Source: CAWCWK01 sp963842125
GTDB lineage: Bacteria; Pseudomonadota; Alphaproteobacteria; Rhizobiales; CAWCWK01
DNA length: 64,000 nucleotides
Assembly: GCA_963842125.1 (NCBI GenBank)
Contig: CAWJFE010000005.1
Location: forward strand, 1,860,001 to 1,924,000
Reading direction: 5' to 3'
In this document: in pieces, positions 44,838 to 52,699 of the stretch
Numbering within the stretch: position 1 is the first letter of the stretch
Layout: each line of letters opens with the position of its first letter
Made by a program: the position numbers and the translations under genes
Notes under the pieces: model-generated
Database searches by the model: none
What the model was told of the DNA's origin: nothing
The model's input: only the letters and a program-made list of their open reading frames with translations

Positions 44838-46175
44838 TTGCCCCTCAACATCGCTCCCATCGGCCTGGCGAAGGACCTGCTCGCAAGGGCCGACACGGGG
44901 CACCCCATCACCATCGGCCTGGTCGGCTGCGGCGAGATGGGATCGGACATCATCACCCGCGTCGCGCATATGCGCGGGCTGCGGATCGGCGGCATCGCGG
45001 AACTGAACGTACCGGCGGCGCACAAGGCCGTCGAGACGGCGTTCGGCGAGGGCGGACACTCCACCGAGGTCTCGAAGGCGAGCCAGCTCTCCGACGCGAT
45101 GGAGGCCGGGCGGATCGGCGTGACGACCGATGCGAGCCTCATCCTGGAGGCCGGCCAGATCGACGTCGTGGTCGATGCGACGGGCGTTCCGGCCGTCGGC
45201 GCGGCCATCGGTCTCAAGGCGATGGAACGTGGCAAGCACCTCGTGATGATGAACGTCGAGGCCGACGTCACCATCGGCGCCTATCTCGCGGCCGAGGCCA
45301 GGCGGCTTGGCGTCGTCTATTCGCTGGGCGCCGGCGACGAGCCGTCGTCCTGCATGGAGCTGATCGAGTTCGTCTCCGCGATGGGCCATACCATCGTCTG
45401 CGCCGGCAAGGGCAAGAACAACCCGCTCAACATCGACGCCACGCCCCCCGACTACGAGGAAGAGGCGAACCGGCGTGGCCTCAACCCGCGCATGCTCGTC
45501 GAGTTCGTCGACGGCTCGAAGACGATGGTCGAGATGGCCGCCATCGCCAACGCGACCGGTCTCGTGCCCGACCAGCCGGGCATGCACGGACCGTCCGCCG
45601 GTGTGGACGACCTCGCCAAGGTGCTGATCCCGCGCAGCGAAGGCGGCGTGCTGGAGGGGACGGGCCGCGTCGACTACACGATCGGCAAGGGCGTCGCGCC
45701 CGGCGTGTTCGTCGTCGCCGAGATGGAGCATCCCCGCGTTCGGCTGCGGATGAACGATCTCAAGATGGGCGAGGGTCCGTACTACACCTTCATCCGCCCC
45801 TACCACCTCACCTCGCTCGAAGTGCCGCTCACCTGCGCCCGCGTCGCGCTCTACGGCAAACCCGACATGGTGCCTCTCGACCGGCCCGTGGCGGAAGTCT
45901 GCGCCGTCGCCAAGCGCGACCTAAAGCCCGGCGAGACGCTCGACGCCATCGGCGAGTTCGCCTATCGCGCCTGGACCATGCGGGCCAACATGGCGCGCGA
46001 GGGCAAGGCCATCCCGTGCGGACTTCTGGAGGGCGGCACGGTGTCCCGACCGATCCGCAAGGGCGAACTCCTGACCTACGACAACGCCGCCGTCGCCCAG
46101 GGCTCGCAGATCGCGGCCCTTCGCGCTCGCCAGGATGCGCTCTTCTACGGCGAGGGAGCCGGTCCCCATGGATGA
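44838..46175 (+). CDS. DRL/DXR type II family oxidoreductase with C-terminal SAF domain
   Basis: 445 residues from a TTG; an in-frame TAG at 44829 leaves no earlier start. The N-terminal Rossmann domain has GLVGCGEMGSDI (residues 27-38). A homoserine-dehydrogenase-like core with GAGDEPSSCMELI and GKGKNNPLNID follows, then a SAF domain from about residue 345 (AKRDLKPGETLDAIG). This architecture (COG4091) is that of DRL, the type II 1-deoxy-D-xylulose-5-phosphate reductoisomerase first described in Brucella abortus, and of DRL-like oxidoreductases of unknown activity. Position ahead of an acyloin-dehydrogenase-like complex and opposite a sugar importer suggests a catabolic reductoisomerase. It overlaps the E1 alpha gene by 8 bases. 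Confidence 0.8.
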   Translation: MPLNIAPIGLAKDLLARADTGHPITIGLVGCGEMGSDIITRVAHMRGLRIGGIAELNVPAAHKAVETAFGEGGHSTEVSKASQLSDAMEAGRIGVTTDASLILEAGQIDVVVDATGVPAVGAAIGLKAMERGKHLVMMNVEADVTIGAYLAAEARRLGVVYSLGAGDEPSSCMELIEFVSAMGHTIVCAGKGKNNPLNIDATPPDYEEEANRRGLNPRMLVEFVDGSKTMVEMAAIANATGLVPDQPGMHGPSAGVDDLAKVLIPRSEGGVLEGTGRVDYTIGKGVAPGVFVVAEMEHPRVRLRMNDLKMGEGPYYTFIRPYHLTSLEVPLTCARVALYGKPDMVPLDRPVAEVCAVAKRDLKPGETLDAIGEFAYRAWTMRANMAREGKAIPCGLLEGGTVSRPIRKGELLTYDNAAVAQGSQIAALRARQDALFYGEGAGPHG

Positions 46176-47172
46176 CGTCGACAACACACCCTTCGCCATC
46201 CGCCGCTTCGCGCCCGAAACACTGCGGGAGGCGCTGCGCAAGATGGTCCTCATCCGCCGCTTCGAGGAGGGCGCAGAGGACAGCTACACGCGCGGGCTGA
46301 TCCACGGCACGATGCATCTCTCGATCGGCCAGGAGGCCTCCGCCATGGGCATCTGCCTGCCGATGGAGCCCGACGACAAGATCACCTCCACCCATCGGGG
46401 CCACGGCCACTGCATCGCCAAGGGCGCGGACGTGAAGCGCATGTTCGCCGAGTTCTTCGGCAAGGAAACGGGCTACTGCAAGGGCCGGGGCGGCTCGATG
46501 CACATCGCCGATGTCGAGGCCGGCAATCTCGGCGCCAACGGCATCGTCGGCGGCGGCCTGCCCATCGCGGTCGGCTCGGCGCTGACCGCCAAGCGGCTGA
46601 AGACGGACGCCGTGACCGTCTGCTTCTTCGGCGATGGTGCCAACAACGAGGGCGCCTTTCACGAGGCGCTCAACATGGCCTCTATCTGGGCCCTGCCCGT
46701 CGTCTTCGTCTGCGAGAACAACAAATACGGCATGTCGACCTCGACCGAGCGCTCGACCGCCGTGCCCAACGTCGCCGACCGCGCCTCGGCCTATGACATG
46801 CCGGGCGTGACGGTGGACGGCAACGATCTCTCCGCGGTCGCCGAGGCTTCCGATACCGCCCTCGCCCGGGCGCGTGCCGGAGACGGGCCAACGTTGATCG
46901 AGAACCTGACCTATCGCTGGCGCGGCCATTCCAAGTCCGACCGCAACCGCTATCGCACCAAGGAAGAGATCGACGGCTGGATCGAGCGCGACCCGATCCG
47001 GCGCTTCGCCGATACGCTGGTCGATCATGGCATCTTGGATGAAGGCGGCATGGACGAGATCGAGGCCGGGGTGAAGCACGAGATCGAGGCCGCCATCGCC
47101 TTCGCCAAGGACAGCCGCGATCCCGATGTCGCCGACCTGACCCGCGACGTCTATACGCCCGCCGCCGCATGA
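46168..47172 (+). CDS. Acetoin-dehydrogenase-like E1 component, alpha subunit
   Basis: 334 residues from the ATG at 46168. Thiamine-diphosphate motif: GDGANNEGAFHEALN near residue 155, ending in CENN. GKGRGGSMHIAD-type and GANGIVGGGLPIAVG segments are characteristic of the AcoA/PdhA family and are closest to acetoin dehydrogenase. The alpha subunit binds ThDP and performs decarboxylation or acyloin cleavage to hydroxyalkyl-ThDP. Coupled to the DRL gene upstream (8-base overlap) and the beta subunit downstream (ATGA overlap). Confidence 0.88.
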   Translation: MDDVDNTPFAIRRFAPETLREALRKMVLIRRFEEGAEDSYTRGLIHGTMHLSIGQEASAMGICLPMEPDDKITSTHRGHGHCIAKGADVKRMFAEFFGKETGYCKGRGGSMHIADVEAGNLGANGIVGGGLPIAVGSALTAKRLKTDAVTVCFFGDGANNEGAFHEALNMASIWALPVVFVCENNKYGMSTSTERSTAVPNVADRASAYDMPGVTVDGNDLSAVAEASDTALARARAGDGPTLIENLTYRWRGHSKSDRNRYRTKEEIDGWIERDPIRRFADTLVDHGILDEGGMDEIEAGVKHEIEAAIAFAKDSRDPDVADLTRDVYTPAAA

Positions 47173-48164
47173 CCGACATACGCGAGCTCAGCACCGCCGA
47201 GGCGATCCGCGAGGCGATGGCCATCGCCTTGGAGGAGGACGAACGGGTCATCCTCATGGGCGAGGATATCGGTGTCTATGGCGGTGCCTTCCAGGTGACG
47301 GGCGATCTCGTCCATCGCTTCGGCGAGGAGCGGGTCATCGATACTCCGATCTCGGAACTGGGCGGCGCGGGCGTCGCCGTCGGCGCCGCGTTGACGGGCC
47401 TGCGGCCGATCTTCGAGTTCCAGTTCTCCGACTTCGCGACGCTCGCCATGGAGCAGATCGTCAATCAGGCGGCCAAGCTCCGCTTCATGCTGGGCGGCAA
47501 CGCCTCCGTGCCCGTCGTGATGCGCTTTCCCTGCGGCTCCGGCACCGGCGCGGCCGCGCAGCACAGCCAAAGCCTGGAAGCTTGGTTCGGGCATGTGCCG
47601 GGCCTCAAGGTCATCCAACCCTCCACCCCGCACGACGCCAAGGGCATGCTCCTCGCCGCGCTCGACGATCCCGACCCGGTGATGATCTTCGAGCACAAAC
47701 TCCTCTACAAGATGAAAGGCGAGGTACCGGAGGGTCGCTACACCGTCCCCATCGGCAAGGCCGCCATCCGCCGCGAGGGGACGGGCGTGACGATCGTCGC
47801 CTCCGCCATCATGGTCCACCGCGCGCTCGCCGCGGCCGAGGAACTGGCGGCCGATGGCATCGACGCGGAAGTGATCGACCTGCGCTCCATTCGGCCCATC
47901 GACAGCGCGACGATCATCGAGAGCGTGAAGAAGACGAGCCGCCTCGTCTGCGTCTACGAGGGCGTGAAGACGCTCGGCGTCGGCGCCGAGATCAGCGCGA
48001 TGATCGCCGAGAGCGAGGCGTTCGACTATCTCGACGCGCCCATCATGCGGCTTGGCGGTGCGGAAGCGCCCATTCCCTACAATCCGGAGTTGGAGAAAGC
48101 CGCCGTCCCACAGACGCCCGACATCGTCCGCACCACCCGCGATCTCGTGCGCGGAGCCGTCTGA
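47169..48164 (+). CDS. Acetoin-dehydrogenase-like E1 component, beta subunit
   Basis: 331 residues, transketolase-like pyrimidine-binding and C-terminal domains. The conserved MGEDIGVYGGAF, DTPISELGGAGVAVGAA and LRSIRPIDSATI blocks are present. It pairs with the alpha subunit as a heterotetramer. The ATG overlaps the alpha stop by 4 bases and E2 starts 1 base after its stop. The substrate cannot be read from the sequence alone; AcoAB-type E1 enzymes cleave alpha-hydroxyketones such as acetoin, while PDH-type ones act on 2-oxoacids. Confidence 0.88.
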   Translation: MTDIRELSTAEAIREAMAIALEEDERVILMGEDIGVYGGAFQVTGDLVHRFGEERVIDTPISELGGAGVAVGAALTGLRPIFEFQFSDFATLAMEQIVNQAAKLRFMLGGNASVPVVMRFPCGSGTGAAAQHSQSLEAWFGHVPGLKVIQPSTPHDAKGMLLAALDDPDPVMIFEHKLLYKMKGEVPEGRYTVPIGKAAIRREGTGVTIVASAIMVHRALAAAEELAADGIDAEVIDLRSIRPIDSATIIESVKKTSRLVCVYEGVKTLGVGAEISAMIAESEAFDYLDAPIMRLGGAEAPIPYNPELEKAAVPQTPDIVRTTRDLVRGAV

Positions 48165-48165
48165 C

Positions 48166-49464
48166 ATGCCGACCGAAGTCATCATGCCCAAGGTCGACAT
48201 GGACATGGAGACCGGGCGGATATCCGTATGGCACGTCGAGGAGGGCGCCGAGGTACGGGAGGGCGACCCCCTCTTCGACATCGAGACCGACAAGGCCGCC
48301 ATGGAGGTCGAGAGCCCTGCGACCGGCAAGCTCGGCAGCGTCACGGCCTCGGTGGGGGATGACGTCGCCATCGGCAAGACGGTCGCCTGGGTCTACGCCG
48401 AGGGCGAGGAGATCGCAGCGCCGCTCGCGAAGGATACTGCGCCGAAGCCGGTGGACGACGAGCCCGACACGCTGGCGCCGATCGAACGAGCCCCGGTACC
48501 GGCACAGGCCAACTCTGGCGAGAAGCCCCGTGCTACACCGCTCGCCCGCCGGCTTGCGCGGCAGCACGAACTTGCCTTGTCCGACATCAAGGGCTCGGGC
48601 CCGGGAGGTCGCATCTCGCGCGTAGACGTCGAGGCGGCGCTGAAGACCCAGCCTAGCGAACCCGCACCCGCGGTTTCCGGGCAGAACGACAGGCCGACAT
48701 CACGGGCTGACGGCCTCGTCGTTCACCGAACCGGATCGATCGACTCGCGACCATTCGTATTCCTGCACGGCCTCACAGGTGATTCCACCGGGTGGACCCG
48801 CCTGGAGCGGCACCTCGGCGATGCGCCCCGCATCAAGATCGACCTGCCGGGCCACGGCCGATCGGCCCATCACGAGATCGCCGCCTTCGACGACGTCGCC
48901 AGGATGGTCCTCGAAACCTTCGACGCGGAGGGCATTGCGAACGCTCACCTCGTCGGCCATTCGCTCGGCGGCGCGCTTGCACTTGTGCTGGCCGATCAGA
49001 GGCCGCGCGCAGTCGCGTCGCTAACGCTACTGGCGCCGGCCGGCCTAGGCGCCGAGATCGAGGGCGCGGTGCTGCGCGGCATTTCCAAGGCCTCGCAGGT
49101 CGACAGCCTCGCGCCATGGCTCAAGCGGCTCGTATCCGATACCGATACGATCGGATGGGACTACGCCAGGGCCGCCATGCTGGCCCGCGCGGACATGCGC
49201 CTTCGCGAGACGCAGACGCGGATGATCGCGAGGCTTCTGCCCGACGACACCCAGAGCTTCGATCTGACGGACAGCTTGGGACGCATTGGCGTGCCCACCC
49301 GCATCGTCTGGGGCCGCGACGACGCGATCGTGCCGTGGCGCCATGCGCTGCGTGCGTCGGGCCGGGTCGCGTTGCATCTCCTGCCGGGCGTCGGGCATCT
49401 CCCGCAACTGGAAGCGCCGGCGATGGTCGCCGACATTCTGAAGGCGCAACGCACGCCGAGATAG
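48166..49464 (+). CDS. AcoC-type E2: lipoyl domain plus alpha/beta-hydrolase fold
   Basis: 432 residues. Residues 1-80 form a lipoyl domain with Lys43 in IETDKAAMEVES. A Pro-rich linker follows, then a peripheral subunit-binding domain at about 122-160 (ARRLARQHELALSDIKGSG). Residues 185-432 are an alpha/beta-hydrolase with GHSLGGAL, Asp in WGRDD and His in GVGHLPQ. This is the architecture of AcoC from acetoin dehydrogenase, not of the CAT-type E2 of pyruvate dehydrogenase, and it is the best evidence that the complex acts on an acyloin-type substrate. No E3 (lipoamide dehydrogenase) is in the window. Confidence 0.9.
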   Translation: MPTEVIMPKVDMDMETGRISVWHVEEGAEVREGDPLFDIETDKAAMEVESPATGKLGSVTASVGDDVAIGKTVAWVYAEGEEIAAPLAKDTAPKPVDDEPDTLAPIERAPVPAQANSGEKPRATPLARRLARQHELALSDIKGSGPGGRISRVDVEAALKTQPSEPAPAVSGQNDRPTSRADGLVVHRTGSIDSRPFVFLHGLTGDSTGWTRLERHLGDAPRIKIDLPGHGRSAHHEIAAFDDVARMVLETFDAEGIANAHLVGHSLGGALALVLADQRPRAVASLTLLAPAGLGAEIEGAVLRGISKASQVDSLAPWLKRLVSDTDTIGWDYARAAMLARADMRLRETQTRMIARLLPDDTQSFDLTDSLGRIGVPTRIVWGRDDAIVPWRHALRASGRVALHLLPGVGHLPQLEAPAMVADILKAQRTPR

Positions 49465-49544
49465 GCCTTCAGTCTGGCCAAGCCGCGCTCCGGTCCTTAG
49501 GTGGGAGACGGGCGTCCTGCAGACGCCGTCGAGGGGAGTTGGCT

Positions 49545-50555
49545 TTGGCCGAAGATCGATCACGACGCAGCACGCGCGGCCAGCCCCGCTCCGAGAGCGG
49601 TGCCAAGCTGACGAGCCTGCCCGATGCCAGCCAACGGCTGCGGGTACGCGCGGCCTGGCTCTACTTCGTCGAAGGACGCACGCAAAGCGAGATCGCGACG
49701 ATCCTCGATATCGGCCGCGTCACCGTCGTTCGTCTCCTGGCCGATGCGCGCAAGCGGCGCGAGGTGCGCATTCAGATCGAGGCACCGCTGGCGGAGCTGA
49801 CGGGCGTCGAGCGCGGGCTGGAGATGCGCTATGGCGTGCAGCGCGCCATCGTCGCACCACACACCGTTCCGGAGGACGATCCGACCCAGGTCATCGCGGC
49901 TGCGGCGGGGGCGTTCATCTCCGAGATGATGCGGCCCAACATCCAGATCGGTGTCGGCTGGGGCCGCACGCTCTATTCGAGCCTGCCTTTCACCGTTGGC
50001 GCTACGCTGGAGGGCGTCCGCGTAGTCTCGCTCCTCGGCGGCATCGCCGAGGCGCGCCGCTTCAATCCGGCCGAGTTCGCCTGGCGCTTTACCGAGCTCT
50101 TCCAGGGCGAGGGGTTCCTCGTACCCGCCCCCGCCATCGTCGACAGCCCGCAAACGCGCAAGGCGCTCTTCGAGAACTGCGGGATCAGCGAGGTCTTCGC
50201 GCAGGTGGAGAGCCTCGACATGGTCCTCCTCAGCGCCGGCGGCATCTCGACCTTCAACACGGCCTACCGCACGGGCCACGTCTCGGAGGAGGACCGCCGC
50301 TCGCTGATCGAGGCCGGAGCGGTGGGCGATATCCTCTACAATTTCGTCGATGCGTCCGGTGCCGTCATCGACCATCCGATCAACCGCCGCACCGTTTCCG
50401 CCGATCTCGACCGGCTAGCCAAGGTGCCGTCCCGGGTCTTGGTCTCGGGCGGGCCGGACAAGGTCGCCGTCCTAAAGGCCGCCCTCACCTCCCTCGCCCC
50501 GACGACGCTGATTACCGACGAGGTGACCGCGAACGCGTTGCTAGCTGACGGCTAA
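49545..50555 (+). CDS. SorC/DeoR-type sugar-binding transcriptional regulator
   Basis: 336 residues from a TTG at 49545, seven bases after GAGGGGAG; another TTG at 49539 is too close to that site. The N-terminus has a helix-turn-helix (GRTQSEIATILDIGRVTVVRLLADAR). The rest is the SorC effector-binding domain related to phosphosugar-binding enzymes (GVGWGRTL, LLGGIAEARRFN, LLSAGGIST). Family members sense a phosphorylated sugar intermediate and repress or activate the local operon. It probably controls the importer and the DRL-E1-E2 operon, and a candidate operator lies at 44685-44730. It converges on allA with a 4-base overlap. Confidence 0.88.
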   Translation: MAEDRSRRSTRGQPRSESGAKLTSLPDASQRLRVRAAWLYFVEGRTQSEIATILDIGRVTVVRLLADARKRREVRIQIEAPLAELTGVERGLEMRYGVQRAIVAPHTVPEDDPTQVIAAAAGAFISEMMRPNIQIGVGWGRTLYSSLPFTVGATLEGVRVVSLLGGIAEARRFNPAEFAWRFTELFQGEGFLVPAPAIVDSPQTRKALFENCGISEVFAQVESLDMVLLSAGGISTFNTAYRTGHVSEEDRRSLIEAGAVGDILYNFVDASGAVIDHPINRRTVSADLDRLAKVPSRVLVSGGPDKVAVLKAALTSLAPTTLITDEVTANALLADG

Positions 50556-51046
50556 AGCACGGCGCTCCAGGGTTCGGCGTAGTCGGCCTCCTCTAGATTG
50601 ACCCCTGGACCGTCGCGATCGACGACGAGGAAATCGCACGCCCCGCCCAACACGAGCAGCGGGTGGTGCCAGATGTTGGGGGCATAGCTGACGCCCTTCT
50701 CGGCCGGAACCTCGAAGAGGATAGGCCGGCCGGGACGCCCGTTCTCGTCCGGTGCGACGGCGGCCAACCAATCTCGCCCCGAAAGCGGCCAGAAGGCCTG
50801 CGCACCCAAGGGGTGCCGCTCCATCATCCGCAATGCGAGCGGCATAGCGAACGGCTTGGCACGGAAGAGATTGACGACTACGCGCGCGCCCTCCCCCACG
50901 ACATCGATATGGGTGAGCGCGTGAAAGCGCGTGCAAGTGCCGGCGTTGATCGGGCGTTGCTCGGCGGTCGCGATGTCCATGACCTCGCCGAAGGGCGCGA
51001 ACGCGTCGCGCGTCAGCGGAACGGGGCGGATGGCGCGATCGCTCAC
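50552..51046 (-). CDS. allA: Ureidoglycolate lyase
   Basis: 164 residues from a GTG at 51046 that overlaps the stop of the upstream gene (GTGA at 51043-51046). The AllA fold is recognised by DAFAPFGEVMD, RFHALTHIDV, VVNLFRAKP, ERHPLGAQAFWPLSG and WHHPLLVLG. It releases urea from (S)-ureidoglycolate to give glyoxylate, the last step of the allantoin branch. The frame extends upstream to 51451 without similarity and is ignored. Confidence 0.92.
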   Translation of the reverse strand: MSDRAIRPVPLTRDAFAPFGEVMDIATAEQRPINAGTCTRFHALTHIDVVGEGARVVVNLFRAKPFAMPLALRMMERHPLGAQAFWPLSGRDWLAAVAPDENGRPGRPILFEVPAEKGVSYAPNIWHHPLLVLGGACDFLVVDRDGPGVNLEEADYAEPWSAVL

Positions 51047-52377
51047 AATGACAGTCCCGCGTGACGGTTCACGTCCTTGTAAAGCAGATAGCGGAACGGC
51101 CCCGGCCCGCCGGCATAGCAGGCCTGCGGGCAGAAGGCGCGCAGCCACAGGAAGTCCCCGGCCTCGACCTCCACCCAATCCGCATTGAGCTTGTAGACGG
51201 CCTTCCCCTCCAGCACGTAGAGGCCGTGTTCCATCACATGCGTCTCCTCGAACGGGATCACGCCGCCTGGCTCGAACGTGACGATATTGACATGCATGTC
51301 GTGCGAAAGATCGTCCGGGTCCATGAAGCGCGACGTGGCCCAGCGATCTTGGGTATCCGGCATGCTGATCGGCTCGACGTCCCGATCGTGCGCCGTGAAG
51401 AAAGCGGGCGTTGGCAGGCCGTCGACCGGCTGGTAGCGCTTGCGAATCCATTGGAAGCGCGCGGGCGACGAGCCGTCGGCGCGCACCGTCCAGTCCGCAC
51501 CGGGCGGGATGTAGGCGAGGCCGCCGGCCTCAATCTCGTGCGCGCCGCCATCGATGGTGAGCGTCAGCGCACCGTCCGTCACGAAGAGTACGCCTTCGGC
51601 CTCGGGGTCCGTTTCCGGATGGTCCGAACCGCCGCCGGGTTCCACTTCCATGGCGTATTGCGAGAAGGTCTCCGCGAACCCGGTCATCGGGCGGGCGAGG
51701 ACCCAGCAGCGCGTGTCGGTCCAGTACGGGAGCCGGCTCGCCGTGATGTCGCGCATCGTGCCGCCGGGCAGCACGGCATAGGCCTCGGTGAAGATCGCGC
51801 GGCCGGTCATGAGCTGCGACTGTCCGGGCAATCCCCCGGCGGGCGAGTGATAGCGACGCGTGGAGGCCTTGCCCGCCAGCGCATCGAGCCGCAATCGCGC
51901 GATCCGGTCGACCTGCGCGCAGGCGGTCTCGAACTCCTTCGCGGCAGTGTTGGCCAGCCGCGCCTCGAAAGCCGCGAGAATCTGCGCCTTCGTGTTGTCC
52001 CGCACCGCGATGATGAACGGGTGGCCGAAGCGCTCGGTATAGGCAGCGTTGAGGCGTTGGAAGCGGTCGCGCTCCTCGTCCGTCAGTGCATCGAGCCCCG
52101 CTGCGGCCTGCTCGGCGGCCGAATCGGCTGTCAGGCGCTTTGCGGCTGCCAGCTTGCCCGCGAGGTCGGGGTGGGCTCGCAGCACGCCGAGCCGTTCGGC
52201 ATGACTGGCTGCGTGGAACTGGGCCGACAGAGCCTGCGCGATGCCGACGGCATCCCCCTCCTCGATCGCGCCCGCGTCGGCATCCCAAGCTCGTTCCACG
52301 ATCCATGGCGAATGCTCGTAGACGCCGCCGAACCGCGCAATGAAGGCGCTGCGCGCGGCTCCCAAAACCCTGCTCAT
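51043..52377 (-). CDS. uraD: UraD-ureidoglycine aminohydrolase fusion
   Basis: 444 residues from the ATG at 52377. Residues 1 to about 165 are OHCU decarboxylase (UraD): RAHPDLAGKLA and ERFGHPFIIAVR carry the catalytic His and substrate contacts. Residues about 185-444 are a double cupin of the (S)-ureidoglycine aminohydrolase type (FSQYAMEVEPGGGSD, GGLAYIPPGADW, HVNIVTFEPGG, EETHVMEHGLYVLEG). The first domain makes (S)-allantoin from OHCU and the second converts ureidoglycine to ureidoglycolate, three steps later. It is coupled to allA. The frame is open upstream to 52593, but the family begins near MSRVLGAARSAFIARFGGVY. Confidence 0.88.
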   Translation of the reverse strand: MSRVLGAARSAFIARFGGVYEHSPWIVERAWDADAGAIEEGDAVGIAQALSAQFHAASHAERLGVLRAHPDLAGKLAAAKRLTADSAAEQAAAGLDALTDEERDRFQRLNAAYTERFGHPFIIAVRDNTKAQILAAFEARLANTAAKEFETACAQVDRIARLRLDALAGKASTRRYHSPAGGLPGQSQLMTGRAIFTEAYAVLPGGTMRDITASRLPYWTDTRCWVLARPMTGFAETFSQYAMEVEPGGGSDHPETDPEAEGVLFVTDGALTLTIDGGAHEIEAGGLAYIPPGADWTVRADGSSPARFQWIRKRYQPVDGLPTPAFFTAHDRDVEPISMPDTQDRWATSRFMDPDDLSHDMHVNIVTFEPGGVIPFEETHVMEHGLYVLEGKAVYKLNADWVEVEAGDFLWLRAFCPQACYAGGPGPFRYLLYKDVNRHAGLSL

Positions 52378-52699
52378 CCTGTCGCTCTCCCCGGTACCGA
52401 ACGTGGACCATCTAGAGGCTGTTATGGATCTTGGCGATGGCGTGTGCTGCTCCGCGAGTAGGTGAGAGCAGCCCGGAGGATTGGACGAACCAAGCCATCC
52501 GGTACGTCGCGAAGACTGGCCAAGATCGAAGTCGTGCCTGCGCTTCGCTCCTACCGAGCCGATCTTGGCTCGTCCAACGCAAACCGTCGCCAAGGTCGAT
52601 AACAGCTTCCAGGCGACGGCACCCTATCTGTCGCGTCTTGTGTGCGCCGCGAAATGTTCTACCGTCCGGCCCGTCTAGTGGCAGGAACGGGACCTACGG
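52378..52699. other. Divergent uraD-puuD intergenic region
   Basis: 322 bases with no gene. Most of it is the palindromic element described at 52416-52608. The rest must hold the promoters of the leftward uraD-allA transcript and the rightward puuD gene. No clear sigma70 boxes or known purine-regulator site could be assigned by eye. Confidence 0.5.
52416..52608. repeat. Nested palindromic element, possible MITE
   Basis: The ends form an imperfect 24-base inverted repeat, 52416-52439 (contains GCTGTTATGGATCTTGGCGA) and 52585-52608 (contains TCGCCAAGGTCGATAACAGC), matching at 20 of 24 positions. Inside is a second inverted pair, TTGGACGAACCAAG with GGCTCGTCCAA. The left arm also carries an extra small hairpin, GCTGCTC with GAGCAGC. 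Total length is about 193 bases. No coding capacity and no clear target-site duplication. Confidence 0.55.

Noticed and set aside
44838..46175. Ordinary homoserine dehydrogenase of threonine synthesis
   Set aside because: The C-terminal SAF domain and the AcoABC-type neighbours place it in the DRL-type family instead; no threonine or methionine genes are nearby.
46168..49464. Pyruvate dehydrogenase complex
   Set aside because: The E2 lacks the CAT acyltransferase domain and instead has the alpha/beta-hydrolase fold of AcoC.
52378..52593. N-terminal extension of the UraD fusion
   Set aside because: It covers the palindromic element and has no resemblance to UraD, which begins at 52377.
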